Position numbers and translations under genes: made by a program
Notes under the pieces: model-generated
Told to the model about the DNA's origin: nothing
Databases searched by the model: none
What the model saw: only the letters and a program-made list of their open reading frames with translations
Shown: positions 28,922 through 36,174 of the stretch, piece by piece
Numbering within the stretch: the stretch's first letter is position 1
Layout: each line of letters begins with the position of its first letter
Virus record (IMG/VR): IMGVR_UViG_3300033148_002656
Coordinates: 1-37,991 of that record
Direction: 5' to 3' (one strand)
DNA from: a virus
DNA: 37,991 nt

Positions 28922-30705
28922 TATCTTGCTAGTTGTTTGTTTCCCTGTTTAGCTGAAAGTGCTATATCTGTTCCTTTTAAAACACCTTGAACGTTTATAT
29001 TTATTGCTTGACCTTGACTGTTTATGTTAGCATTCCTAGAGCTTGTATCATTACCCCTAGTATCTATTGATGTGACACTACCACCTGAAGAACTTCCACC
29101 AGGACCCGCAGCCGATAAGCTGGAAATCACAGAACCGATTGCAACCAAAGCAACACCAGCGGCAATTGCACCAGCGGGATTAGCGAAAGCTTTTTTAAAT
29201 GCAATCTGAGCAATACCATAAGCAATCAAAGCCTCACCAAATTGTTTAACGAAATCACCAACGACTCCTAATATACCACTAAAGAAATCTTCTAGTCCAG
29301 CATCTCCCGAAATCACAGCACCTATAAACTCACCCGTAAACTCTGCTAATGTAGCGAATCCCCCTGCGGTTATTGCGTTTAAGTCATTAACGAAAGCCTG
29401 TTGTTTTTCAATCTGAGCCTCTCTATTTTTATCTATCTCACCACTATCAAAAAAGCTAGAACTTACTTTCAATGCCTCTTGACCACCTATTTTAGCAGGT
29501 TTTAAGCTTGGTAAATCAGCAGGGGTTTGTAGTTTTAAAGGTTTAATATTTGCGGTTGTAGTGCCTACTTGCTTAAGTAGTGCTAAGTAGTTTTTAAGGA
29601 CTTCAATCTGCTTATTTATATTAGCTCTATTGGATTCAGATCCTTTATCTGACGTTTCTTTAAGTACCTTTAATTCAGCTTCTACACCTTTTATTAAATC
29701 AATTTGCTCAACAATCGGCTCTATTGCTTTCTTGGATAGCTCAGCCTCTTTTTTTAACAATACTAAAAGCGTTCTTATCTGTTGATGTCTCTCTTTACCA
29801 CCTTTTTCTATTATTCCATGATTGTCTAGTAACTGTCTTTTTTGCTTTTCTAATCCATCAATCCACTTTTTTATAAATGATGCTGTTAATTGACCCGAGT
29901 CTTTCCATGTTTTAAATAAGTCCTGTGCTCCTTTTCTTGCTTCATCGGTTGAAGATGTCGTTTTATCTAAAGAGTTGCCAACCCCTAAAATTAAATCAGA
30001 AATAAAAGCATATTCTTTTGATGCAGTAATGGCTCTACCTATTGCTAATTTTATATTATCCCACGATGCTGCAACAGATTGTAATTTCTGACCGTTAGTA
30101 GTTGCGGCAGTACCTATCTTATCAAGCTCCTCTGTTGCTATCTTGCTTACAGCTCTTGCAACATCTGCAACGGAAGCTGTACCAATTCCTACACCCTCCA
30201 TTTTTTCCTTAAGAGCAATGGCTGATATTCCTAAATTGTCAAGAATCAATGGAGACTTTCGACCGATACCAACAACAATAGAGTTAACTAGAAAATCAAC
30301 ACTTTCGCCAGTATCAGCAGCACGAGCAGCGGCAAATTCAAACAGCTTAGCGAGATCTTTAACGGGTACACCTAAGTTTTTAGCTGTAACCGTTTTACGC
30401 ATTAATTCTAAATTGGAAACTGTTCCTCTTGTGGCTGCCTTCAAGCTATCGAAAACCTTATTACCGCCTATCCGATCAAATGCCCTTTGTACACCTTCAG
30501 CCTCACCCGCAAGTTTAACAAGATCACCTACAAATCGACCTATCTCTTTAACCGCAAAAGCTCCAGCTATAGCAGTACCTATCTTTTTTATAGAATTACC
30601 AAAGGCAGAAGTTTTCTTTTCTGATTCCTTTAAGCCCTTTTTAAAGTCTTTATTATCAAGCCCTAAAAAGACTCTCATTCTAGATATAACACCGCCTCCA
30701 GCCAT
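28921..30705 (-). CDS. Tape measure protein, 594 aa
   Basis: The tape measure sets tail length. The start is typical (GLDNKDFKKGLKESEKKTSA, then an Ala/Gly hydrophobic block IGTAIAGAFAVKEI), followed by long helices (LKETSDKGSESNRANINKQI), and near the C-terminus a hydrophobic membrane-active segment (GAIAAGVALVAIGSVISSLSAA) and a glycine-rich stretch. With 594 residues the tail should be short, roughly 90 nm by the usual 0.15 nm per residue rule. Start follows the frameshifted chaperone by six bases. Confidence 0.88.
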   Translation of the reverse strand: MAGGGVISRMRVFLGLDNKDFKKGLKESEKKTSAFGNSIKKIGTAIAGAFAVKEIGRFVGDLVKLAGEAEGVQRAFDRIGGNKVFDSLKAATRGTVSNLELMRKTVTAKNLGVPVKDLAKLFEFAAARAADTGESVDFLVNSIVVGIGRKSPLILDNLGISAIALKEKMEGVGIGTASVADVARAVSKIATEELDKIGTAATTNGQKLQSVAASWDNIKLAIGRAITASKEYAFISDLILGVGNSLDKTTSSTDEARKGAQDLFKTWKDSGQLTASFIKKWIDGLEKQKRQLLDNHGIIEKGGKERHQQIRTLLVLLKKEAELSKKAIEPIVEQIDLIKGVEAELKVLKETSDKGSESNRANINKQIEVLKNYLALLKQVGTTTANIKPLKLQTPADLPSLKPAKIGGQEALKVSSSFFDSGEIDKNREAQIEKQQAFVNDLNAITAGGFATLAEFTGEFIGAVISGDAGLEDFFSGILGVVGDFVKQFGEALIAYGIAQIAFKKAFANPAGAIAAGVALVAIGSVISSLSAAGPGGSSSGGSVTSIDTRGNDTSSRNANINSQGQAININVQGVLKGTDIALSAKQGNKQLAR

Positions 30706-30711
30706 AATAAT

Positions 30712-31421
30712 TTAATTTTTTACAAATGAATCAGATATAGTATAACCCATTCTTAATACAAATTCTTTTTCTCTTTGGGAAATCTTAGTAACTGTAACCT
30801 TCTTTACTACATCAGATCTTAGTTTAAACACATCCGTTTCTCTTCTAGGTCTGTCTTTCTTATTGTAGTTCACGTTACCCCTCATTAACTCAAAAACTAT
30901 TTTTCTAGTGTTCATTAAAGTAAACTCCTGAGCATCTAAAAAGCCTTTCATTTTACAATTATATTCACCGATAGTTAATGTTGATAAATCGGAATATCTA
31001 AGGCCTAGTTTTCCTAAAGCATTGTTTTCAATCTCTGCAAAGTTCGACCAAAGCAACTCTTCTTTTTCTTCTTCTTCTCCATCAACTTTTTTTTTTGATT
31101 GGCTTTTGCTAAATCTTTAACATTAACACCGATCATTTGAGAATCAGACCAACATTTTACAACGTCTTTAAACTCGTCCATATTAGCATTACACCACTCA
31201 TAAACTTCATCCATAGTAAAATGAATAGGCTTGTTTTTAAAGTCGCAATAATTCATCATTGCAGCCCATGTAATATACACCAAGTTTGTAAACTCGTTTT
31301 CAGAAGGTTTAATTTCTTCGTTATCTTCTGTTCGATAATCACGAATGAATTTATAAATAGGAGTGCCAAATAGCACCCCCATCTTTTCACCCTTTAAAGT
31401 AATAAAAGTTTGTCCCTTCAT
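30712..31421 (-). CDS. Tail assembly chaperone, -1 frameshift fusion, 236 aa
   Basis: The 114-residue frame at 30712-31056 has no ATG and is in the -1 frame relative to the upstream chaperone. A slip on A-AAA-AAG at 31086-31092 joins 112 residues of the first protein to 124 more (VDGEEEEKEELLWSNFAEIE onward). This mirrors gpG/gpGT of lambda and equivalents in most siphophages, where a low level of fusion is needed to load the tail tube onto the tape measure. Confidence 0.85.
31014..31421 (-). CDS. Tail assembly chaperone, short form, 135 aa
   Basis: Zero-frame product, gpG-like. The start is KGQTFITLKGEKMGVLFG, the middle is helical (VYITWAAMMNYCDFKNK; VYEWCNANMDEFKDVVKCW), and the tail after the slip site is basic (LMEKKKKKKSCFG). 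Lies between the tail tube gene and the tape measure gene as expected. Its stop follows the slip site by 73 bases, so most ribosomes would finish the short form. Confidence 0.85.
   Translation of the reverse strand: MKGQTFITLKGEKMGVLFGTPIYKFIRDYRTEDNEEIKPSENEFTNLVYITWAAMMNYCDFKNKPIHFTMDEVYEWCNANMDEFKDVVKCWSDSQMIGVNVKDLAKANQKKKLMEKKKKKKSCFGRTLQRLKTML
31086..31097 (-). promoter_or_regulatory. Programmed -1 frameshift site (A-AAA-AAG)
   Basis: On the minus strand C is followed by ten A and G; the zero-frame codons are CAA AAA AAA AAG. The heptamer A-AAA-AAG (31092-31086) is the same as the slip site of E. coli dnaX. Shifting by -1 continues without a stop into the tail chaperone's second part. 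Confidence 0.88.
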
Positions 31422-31840
31422 TATACTTTTGTTTCTTTTACAAGCGGTCCGCTACCTGTTAGTGTACCCGACATAGTAATAACTTCTTGATCACCACCAG
31501 TGATAGAGATATTACCAACTAGTGCATTACCTTTATATCCAACATCTCCAGCAGTTGTTTGCTTACCAACAATAACACTAACAGATGTGGATGTATCAGG
31601 GTCTAGAATCTTATCAATTAATGCAACTGAAACAGTATCGGCCGCATCGTAGTTAAGTTCAAAATCAGTTGACCAGTCTCTACGGCCATCTAGATTTTCA
31701 CCCCAACCACCAGAGCCTTTATCTGAAGCATCAATTATATTGTTATTGATATTTAGAGTGTTTGTGATCTCTGTTGGAATTAAATCCGCTCCAGTATCTA
31801 GGTATACTCTCCACCCTTTTTCGCCAATTTCTTTAGCCAT
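31421..31840 (-). CDS. Major tail (tube) protein, 139 aa
   Basis: The tube protein forms the hollow tail. Typical features: MAKEIGEKGWRVYLDTGADL, then a strand with NLDGRRDWSTDFELNYD, and a beta-rich C-terminus (VGNISITGGDQEVITMSGTL). Length and position between tail terminator and chaperone genes match the TP901-1-like tube family. The stop overlaps the chaperone start. Confidence 0.85.
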   Translation of the reverse strand: MAKEIGEKGWRVYLDTGADLIPTEITNTLNINNNIIDASDKGSGGWGENLDGRRDWSTDFELNYDAADTVSVALIDKILDPDTSTSVSVIVGKQTTAGDVGYKGNALVGNISITGGDQEVITMSGTLTGSGPLVKETKV

Positions 31841-31850
31841 GATTCAAAAT

Positions 31851-32219
31851 TTAAATTTCTGTGTTTAAAAAATTATATATAATCAATTTCCTGTGAATAT
31901 CTTCAGTGTCGGTATTCTCATGAAAGTACTGATTTGAAATTAAAAGGACTCCATTAAATGATAAACCTGTTAGGCTAAACGTCCCTTCTTCAACCTGAGT
32001 TCTTACGAATGCTGCAAGTTCATTTACTTCGAATTCATCCCATCCCTTAGTAATGCAATCACAATATACTTGTGTGACGTTATCCTTGCTCTTATCATCT
32101 CCTAGTGTGCTTGTTCCTTCATATATTTCTATACGTGGAAAGGCTGTTGATTTAGGATTATACTTAACCCCGAACTTAGTAATTAAGTCACCTTTGATTG
32201 TATTAAATGGATCTATCAT
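31851..32219 (-). CDS. Tail terminator-like protein, 122 aa
   Basis: Belongs by pattern and position to the gpU / DUF3168-like tail terminator group: FPRIEIYEGTSTLGDD near the N-terminus and a beta-alpha layout ending KLIIYNFLNTEI. It would cap the tail tube and join it to the connector. The gene is four bases overlapped with the HK97 gp10-like gene. Confidence 0.65.
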   Translation of the reverse strand: MIDPFNTIKGDLITKFGVKYNPKSTAFPRIEIYEGTSTLGDDKSKDNVTQVYCDCITKGWDEFEVNELAAFVRTQVEEGTFSLTGLSFNGVLLISNQYFHENTDTEDIHRKLIIYNFLNTEI

Positions 32220-32722
32220 CTTGCTTTCCTCTCGTGTTTTTTAACTATCTTTTTTATTCTATTTGGGTATTTAGCACTAACCCTTGTAAATGCTGGCATA
32301 AGAAATGGCTTCGCTTTCGTTCCGTTTTCAAAAATACTCTTACCTACAAAGTATGCTATCACCTTAGCTCTTTTTGCATCTGACGTTATCTTTTTCCTGA
32401 CCCATGTAATTAAAGCATTAACATTAGGCCATTCCCCTGATTTCCTACCAAACTCAACAGCAGCACCATATACAGCATTAACAATTACAAAGCCGCCTCT
32501 CCTGTCTGTATTTGGCGTGGTTGTGACGCTATTAATTAATCTCGATGTTGCAATACTATTGTTAGATTTTAAGTTGCCTTTAGCATCAGCAGCTAAGTCT
32601 AATAGTGACATTTGAGTTTCATTTCTTAAATCCCTATCCAAGTCATTACCATACTTTCGCAAGGCACGATTAACCTTCTTAACTTCCCTTGGTGATAATG
32701 TCATTTTAATTGCCCCTGCCAT
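32216..32722 (-). CDS. HK97 gp10-like tail completion protein, 168 aa
   Basis: The family signature YGAAVEFGRKSGEWPN and the ending KPFLMPAFTRVSAKYP are clear. A basic start and end fit. These proteins connect head and tail. It is the first gene of the tail operon; its own promoter candidate is so near the ATG that the mRNA could be almost leaderless. Confidence 0.85.
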   Translation of the reverse strand: MAGAIKMTLSPREVKKVNRALRKYGNDLDRDLRNETQMSLLDLAADAKGNLKSNNSIATSRLINSVTTTPNTDRRGGFVIVNAVYGAAVEFGRKSGEWPNVNALITWVRKKITSDAKRAKVIAYFVGKSIFENGTKAKPFLMPAFTRVSAKYPNRIKKIVKKHERKAR

Positions 32723-32727
32723 AGTTA

Positions 32728-32758
32728 CAAATATAGCTATTATTTAGGTGCTATAAAA
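32728..32758 (-). promoter_or_regulatory. Candidate tail operon promoter
   Basis: TATATTTG on the minus strand (32728-32735), 19 nt from TTTT (32755-32758). The box ends six bases before the ATG at 32722, so the transcript would start at or almost at the start codon. Confidence 0.5.
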
Positions 32759-32810
32759 ACGTGATTCATTGCATTATAGGTATGTTTTTATTGATTTATA
32801 TTTGCTTGTG

Positions 32811-32842
32811 TTTTGTTTATTGGGATATTTATATTATATTTG
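32811..32842 (+). promoter_or_regulatory. Promoter of the plus-strand mini-cassette
   Basis: TTTTG (32811-32815), 19 nt, TATATTTG (32835-32842): a perfect match. It fires away from the tail operon, opposite to the neighbouring late genes. Confidence 0.78.
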
Positions 32843-32871
32843 TGTAGGAATTAATACTAATTATTAAATAT

Positions 32872-33093
32872 ATGGAGATGGATATAAGTGTAATAAGTAG
32901 CGAGATAAACAAAATCAATGTAACTGATAATAATGATACGTATCCAAAATATATTAACGAAAGTGTATCTGTAACATTTATGCTTGATGGAAAATTCGAG
33001 TGTTCATGTAAAATATTCTTTAATGGTCGTGAATCATTTGATTTACTAGAGGATATAAAAAGCAATTTAAAGAAATCTATTATGAATGAATAA
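32872..33093 (+). CDS. Hypothetical protein, 73 aa
   Basis: First gene of the small plus-strand cassette. Acidic start MEMDISVISSEINKINVTDN, beta-rich middle (SVSVTFMLDGKFECSCKIFF), helical end. No signal sequence. Unknown. Confidence 0.6.
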   Translation: MEMDISVISSEINKINVTDNNDTYPKYINESVSVTFMLDGKFECSCKIFFNGRESFDLLEDIKSNLKKSIMNE

Positions 33094-33153
33094 GTGATAT
33101 TTGTGTATCAAATCAGTGTAGATTTGGGTATTAGTAACTAAAAACTAAGAGAG

Positions 33154-33312
33154 ATGAAAAAGATAATAACAAGATTTGTACACCCTCCGATTCCTATAAG
33201 AAGATACGACTGGGAAGCATATAGAGAAGATTATGACGAAGGTGATTTAATAGGGACTGGTGAAACCGAACAGCAAGCTATTGATGATTTAATAATGCAA
33301 GAAGAAGATTAA
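33154..33312 (+). CDS. Hypothetical acidic protein, 52 aa
   Basis: MKKIITRFVHPPIPIRRYDW, then an acidic stretch (EAYREDYDEGDLIGTGETEQ) and a helix QAIDDLIMQEED. The ATG follows an AAGAGAG leader; upstream is a 5-bp mini-hairpin TGATA/TATCA. Resembles small phage proteins that bind or modify a host target, but no family is recognised. Confidence 0.55.
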   Translation: MKKIITRFVHPPIPIRRYDWEAYREDYDEGDLIGTGETEQQAIDDLIMQEED

Positions 33313-33350
33313 TTTAATCAACCAAGCCAATAGGCTATAATAAAGAAGAT

Positions 33351-33476
33351 ATGTTAGAGAAAATAAAATTAAGACTAACAGTATTAAAGAGTGTTAACGA
33401 ACCATTCGCAAGAACAGAAAGCGAAAAGGCTGTAATAAAAGAGTTGGAGTTTATAATTAAAATACTGAGCGAGTAA
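33351..33476 (+). CDS. Tiny helical protein, 41 aa
   Basis: MLEKIKLRLTVLKSVNEPFA, then a second helix with ESEKAVIKELEFIIKILSE, a helical hairpin. Preceded by the hairpin at 33325-33336 and AAAGAAGAT leader. Unknown. Confidence 0.5.
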   Translation: MLEKIKLRLTVLKSVNEPFARTESEKAVIKELEFIIKILSE

Positions 33477-33512
33477 TTAACCAAAAGCCAGAGATGGCGT
33501 AAAAGAAAAGAG

Positions 33513-33623
33513 ATGAAACCAAGAGAATATATTTATGAGTATGATTTTACTGTAGATGGGATTATATGCGTTGGTTATGTAGTTCACGGAATTGATTGTG
33601 ATTATATAAAGTATTTTAGTTAA
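33513..33623 (+). CDS. Tiny protein, 36 aa
   Basis: MKPREYIYEYDFTVDGIICV and GYVVHGIDCDYIKYFS: tyrosine-rich, beta-like. Follows the GAGA tetraloop hairpin and AAAAGAAAAGAG leader. Unknown. Confidence 0.5.
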   Translation: MKPREYIYEYDFTVDGIICVGYVVHGIDCDYIKYFS

Positions 33624-33655
33624 TTTAACCACCGAGAGGTAAAAGAAAAGAAGAT

Positions 33656-33826
33656 ATGTTGTATTGTATTGAAGTAGACAGAAGCGGCTTACCAGAGGAA
33701 GATATGGTGTTACACCACAATTTCGATAAAAAGCCAACACGTGACGAAGTAAAGAAAGTGATTGAAGATGAGGATTGCGGATATAATGATGACTATTGCC
33801 GCTTCGATTACTACCCAGTTGGATAA
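33656..33826 (+). CDS. Small acidic protein, 56 aa
   Basis: MLYCIEVDRSGLPEEDMVLH, then HNFDKKPTRDEVKKVIEDED and a Cys/Tyr/Asp-rich end CGYNDDYCRFDYYPVG. The acidic character resembles DNA-mimic or inhibitor proteins, which cannot be verified. Preceded by ACC-GAGA-GGT and the A-rich leader. Confidence 0.5.
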   Translation: MLYCIEVDRSGLPEEDMVLHHNFDKKPTRDEVKKVIEDEDCGYNDDYCRFDYYPVG

Positions 33827-33881
33827 ACCAACAAAAGCAAAAATCCCGATAGATCAAGCTGTCGGGAATAAAAACAAAGAT

Positions 33882-34139
33882 ATGAGCGAATTAACAGACA
33901 TATACGAAAAAGAAAAAGGTAAAGATGCTTATAATGACATGGGTGAAAATTCTTGCTATACAAGTGCATATACCGAATGGCTAGAGGCTAAGATTGAAGC
34001 TATGGAAGTATGGGAAGGATCGAAAGACTACCCTTTCAAGGCAGATGTAAAAGAGCCTATTAGTAGTAATATTATAGGAACTAGGATTGAAGGTTTAGAT
34101 GAGAACGGATTAAAGGTGGTTTGCTACATTAAAGATTAA
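33882..34139 (+). CDS. Hypothetical protein, 85 aa
   Basis: The ATG at 33882 (MSELTDIYEKEKGKDAYNDM) is preferred: a longer frame upstream overlaps the previous gene and the hairpin at 33843-33866. Helical N-terminus with a SCYTSAYTEWLEAKIEAMEVW segment, then a small beta part (GTRIEGLDENGLKVVCYI). Last gene of the cassette, five bases before the terminator. Confidence 0.6.
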   Translation: MSELTDIYEKEKGKDAYNDMGENSCYTSAYTEWLEAKIEAMEVWEGSKDYPFKADVKEPISSNIIGTRIEGLDENGLKVVCYIKD

Positions 34140-34144
34140 AAAGA

Positions 34145-34169
34145 AAGCCTAGATTATCAGTCTAGGCTT
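34145..34169. terminator. Bidirectional terminator closing the mini-cassette
   Basis: A perfect 9-bp stem AAGCCTAGA/TCTAGGCTT with 7-nt loop. U-rich sequence follows on both strands, so it ends both the plus cassette and the leftward transcript of the 335-aa gene. Confidence 0.88.
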
Positions 34170-34177
34170 TTATTATT

Positions 34178-35185
34178 CTACAACCCCCAAATAACATTAT
34201 CAAATATGTAAGCCTGAAAGCCTCCAGCGACTCCAATAGTAGCACTAACAGCCTCACACCTAAATATTAAGTCTGTCTTTTCAGTCATAATAGTTGGTAC
34301 AGAATATACGGAACGCCACGCCCCACCATTTGAATTAATAGATATACGCCTCTGAACTCTAAAGACCTTGCCAAACTCCCTAGTTCTTAATGTAAAATCA
34401 GCATTAGCAGCTACACCGCCACCCCTAGCAATAGAAACAAACCCTTCTAAATATGCGGCTGTTTTACCAGATGGAACAGCAAACACCATCATCTCGGTTT
34501 GGTTCGAATCAGCCTTAACTAAAGCCCTTATCTTAGTTGTATCAACAGGTATGCCAAGGCTTAAAGTCGTATCCTCATAGATGTAAACATCACCAACTAA
34601 ATCAATACTATCAGCATTATTAGATCTATATACACGAATCAAAGGCGTTGGTAATGCTACTCTTACCTGACCCGTTAGAGTAACCGTTTGTATAACTCTA
34701 TCCCAATTAGCGTCCAACCCTTCAACTGACATTTCAATTGTGTCAGCCCCAGAAGATGATATCGAATCAATAATTGCTGATGTGCTGAAATTATAAAGGC
34801 CGCCAAAGTCCCAAATATCTTCAGGTGCGCTCTGTGAGGTTACCTCTGGATTCTCACCGAATTTATTCACAGTATAAACACCCCTGATTTTCCCAAGTCC
34901 AACCTGTAAAGCAAAATTAGAATCATTAAGCATATCGGAAATATTAACCGTAATTAATCCCTCTAATGCTGCTTCTAATTCTAAATAGTCAGCGTATGGT
35001 GTTCCGCCTTCATCTTGATAGTCCGTTACTAATTGAATATCTACAAGAGGGAAATAATCAGTAGCACCCCTAATAGATGCTCGTGTCCTATCTGCATTGT
35101 AATTTAACCTATAATCACCGATAGTGATAATGTCGTTGTTTCGTCTGTAATTTCCAGCTGCGTCTTTGTAAATTCTAACTGCCAT
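34178..35185 (-). CDS. Virion structural protein, 335 aa
   Basis: The middle (WDFGGLYNFSTSAIIDSISS, MSVEGLDANWDRVIQTVTLT) matches a structural protein type common in marine phages, beta-rich, often annotated as structural or head fibre. The N-terminus (MAVRIYKDAAGNYRRNNDII) and Gly-rich SIARGGGVAANADFTLR fit a secreted-looking but signal-less capsid decoration or fibre. It lies between the connector genes and the plus cassette with its own terminator boundaries on both sides, so it is a separate unit. Exact location in the virion unknown. Confidence 0.65.
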   Translation of the reverse strand: MAVRIYKDAAGNYRRNNDIITIGDYRLNYNADRTRASIRGATDYFPLVDIQLVTDYQDEGGTPYADYLELEAALEGLITVNISDMLNDSNFALQVGLGKIRGVYTVNKFGENPEVTSQSAPEDIWDFGGLYNFSTSAIIDSISSSGADTIEMSVEGLDANWDRVIQTVTLTGQVRVALPTPLIRVYRSNNADSIDLVGDVYIYEDTTLSLGIPVDTTKIRALVKADSNQTEMMVFAVPSGKTAAYLEGFVSIARGGGVAANADFTLRTREFGKVFRVQRRISINSNGGAWRSVYSVPTIMTEKTDLIFRCEAVSATIGVAGGFQAYIFDNVIWGL

Positions 35186-35206
35186 AACTATATTTTTTAA
35201 ATGTAA

Positions 35207-35238
35207 AAAGCCAAACCTGTATTAATAGGCTTGGCTTT
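35207..35238 (-). terminator. Intrinsic terminator after connector genes
   Basis: Stem AAAGCCAA/TTGGCTTT (35207-35214 with 35231-35238), inner CCT/AGG, then five U on the minus strand. Follows the head-closure gene and the structured element at 35258-35307. Confidence 0.8.
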
Positions 35239-35257
35239 AAATATGTATTCAATAAGA

Positions 35258-35307
35258 TTTGGCGAAGTCTGACAATTAAAATTGTCCACGTGGACTTGAT
35301 CGCCAAA
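35258..35307. other. Nested inverted repeats, possible structured RNA or binding site
   Basis: Outer arms TTTGGCGA (35258-35265) and TCGCCAAA (35300-35307), inner AGTC/GACT, a small ACAAT/ATTGT hairpin and the perfect 12-bp palindrome GTCCACGTGGAC (35284-35295). It lies in the 3' untranslated region of the connector transcript, before the terminator. No gene with a start codon crosses it. Confidence 0.5.
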
Positions 35308-35332
35308 CCAATAATCAAAGATAAGTAATTAT

Positions 35333-35689
35333 TTACACATTCTCACTATTTCTTATGTCACCTAATATTTTAAGATCAAGCTTAGCATTTGCGATATCCT
35401 GCACAGAGCTTATAGTAATCTCAATAGTTACCCCATCATTACGATACCATTCAATGAGATTAAAATCAGCCCTTGGATCTGAACACATAACCTCAACAGG
35501 GTTAATTATACCAAGCTGATTATATTGCAAAGCTCTAGAGCCTGATAATTCGAACACGGAACCAACAGTATCAGCTACAGTAACCCTAGTTGCTGAAACT
35601 CCATAACTGCCTTTAGTTTCCTTAATCAGCTTTATATGCTCATTGTATTGACCCTTAAATAATGTCTTACTTGGTATCCTTAAGCTCAT
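35333..35689 (-). CDS. Head-tail adaptor (head closure-like), 118 aa
   Basis: Small beta-barrel connector of the SPP1 gp16 type: a RIPSKTLFKGQYNEHIKLIK strand, then an inserted loop (ALQYNQLGIINPVEVMCSDP) and C-terminal strands. Overlaps the upstream connector gene by four bases (ATGA). Such proteins close the connector below the portal and bind the tail. Confidence 0.8.
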   Translation of the reverse strand: MSLRIPSKTLFKGQYNEHIKLIKETKGSYGVSATRVTVADTVGSVFELSGSRALQYNQLGIINPVEVMCSDPRADFNLIEWYRNDGVTIEITISSVQDIANAKLDLKILGDIRNSENV

Positions 35690-36174
35690 ATCACATTGTC
35701 TATATATGGAAATAAATTATCGTAAACCTGTTCTTTAGCATCCTTGTCAGTTTGCCCAGTAAATCTAAGTAGTATATAATCAAGAATTGCTGTGTTGATT
35801 CCAGGTTGTGACTCTCCAGTTGTTTTATAAGTTACTATCACAGCACCCTCAACAGCTAAATAAAGCATTGAATTGTCAGCACTTAATGTATAAACTACAT
35901 CTTCACCCGTTTTAAAGTCTTTAACACTCTCAATTGAATCGATAGTATCAAATAACAACCAGTGATTAACTAAGCACGTGTCCTGAGTATAAGTAACATC
36001 AAAAGCCGCTAAACCTTTATTCGTAAGTTCAGAAGCCCAAAGAGTAGCAGTCTCAATATAAGACTGAATAATAGTATCTAATTCTGTATGAATAACCGCT
36101 AAATGACTTTTTGCAGTGGCTAGGTCAACAGGTAGATTTGCTACAGTTTGAAACTTAAGTTTAGTTCTTAGCAT
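35686..36174 (-). CDS. Head-tail connector (gp6-like), 162 aa
   Basis: N-terminus PVDLATAKSHLAVIHTELDT followed by SYIETATLWASELTNKGLA is the HK97 gp6 / phage_connect family pattern. The C-terminal half is beta-rich and ends with a helix. Rings of this protein attach below the portal. Its start overlaps the previous gene by seven bases. Confidence 0.85.
   Translation of the reverse strand: MLRTKLKFQTVANLPVDLATAKSHLAVIHTELDTIIQSYIETATLWASELTNKGLAAFDVTYTQDTCLVNHWLLFDTIDSIESVKDFKTGEDVVYTLSADNSMLYLAVEGAVIVTYKTTGESQPGINTAILDYILLRFTGQTDKDAKEQVYDNLFPYIDNVI

Larger units (their letters stand above)
33325..33866 (+). other. Set of mini-hairpins, one before each cassette gene
   Basis: Four intercistronic hairpins lie 15-15-15-15 bases or so before the ATGs: AGCC-AATA-GGCT (33325-33336), GCCA-GAGA-TGGC (33487-33498), ACC-GAGA-GGT (33631-33640) and a 9-bp stem TCCCGATAG/CTGTCGGGA (33843-33866). 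Each is followed by an A-rich AAAGAAAAGA-type leader and GATATG or GAGATG. See findings. Confidence 0.6.

Noticed and set aside
30143-30715. Plus-strand open frame of 190 codons opposite the tape measure gene
   Set aside because: Ser/Pro/Thr/Ala-rich antisense frame of a helical gene; no start context and opposite to a core gene.
32829-33065. Minus-strand open frame of 78 codons
   Set aside because: Opposite the first gene of the plus cassette and runs through its promoter.
33105-33126. Second TAGATTTG box in the plus cassette as an internal promoter
   Set aside because: No TTG at the right distance; the first promoter already serves the cassette.
33477-33857. Minus-strand open frame of 126 codons
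   Set aside because: Overlaps two small plus genes with good leaders; hydrophobic and aromatic composition fits an antisense artefact.
35239-35332. Open frame without start codon downstream of the head closure gene, possible frameshift extension
   Set aside because: A stop occurs in that frame before it could be entered from the gene's end, and no slip site is visible; the element is better read as structured non-coding sequence.
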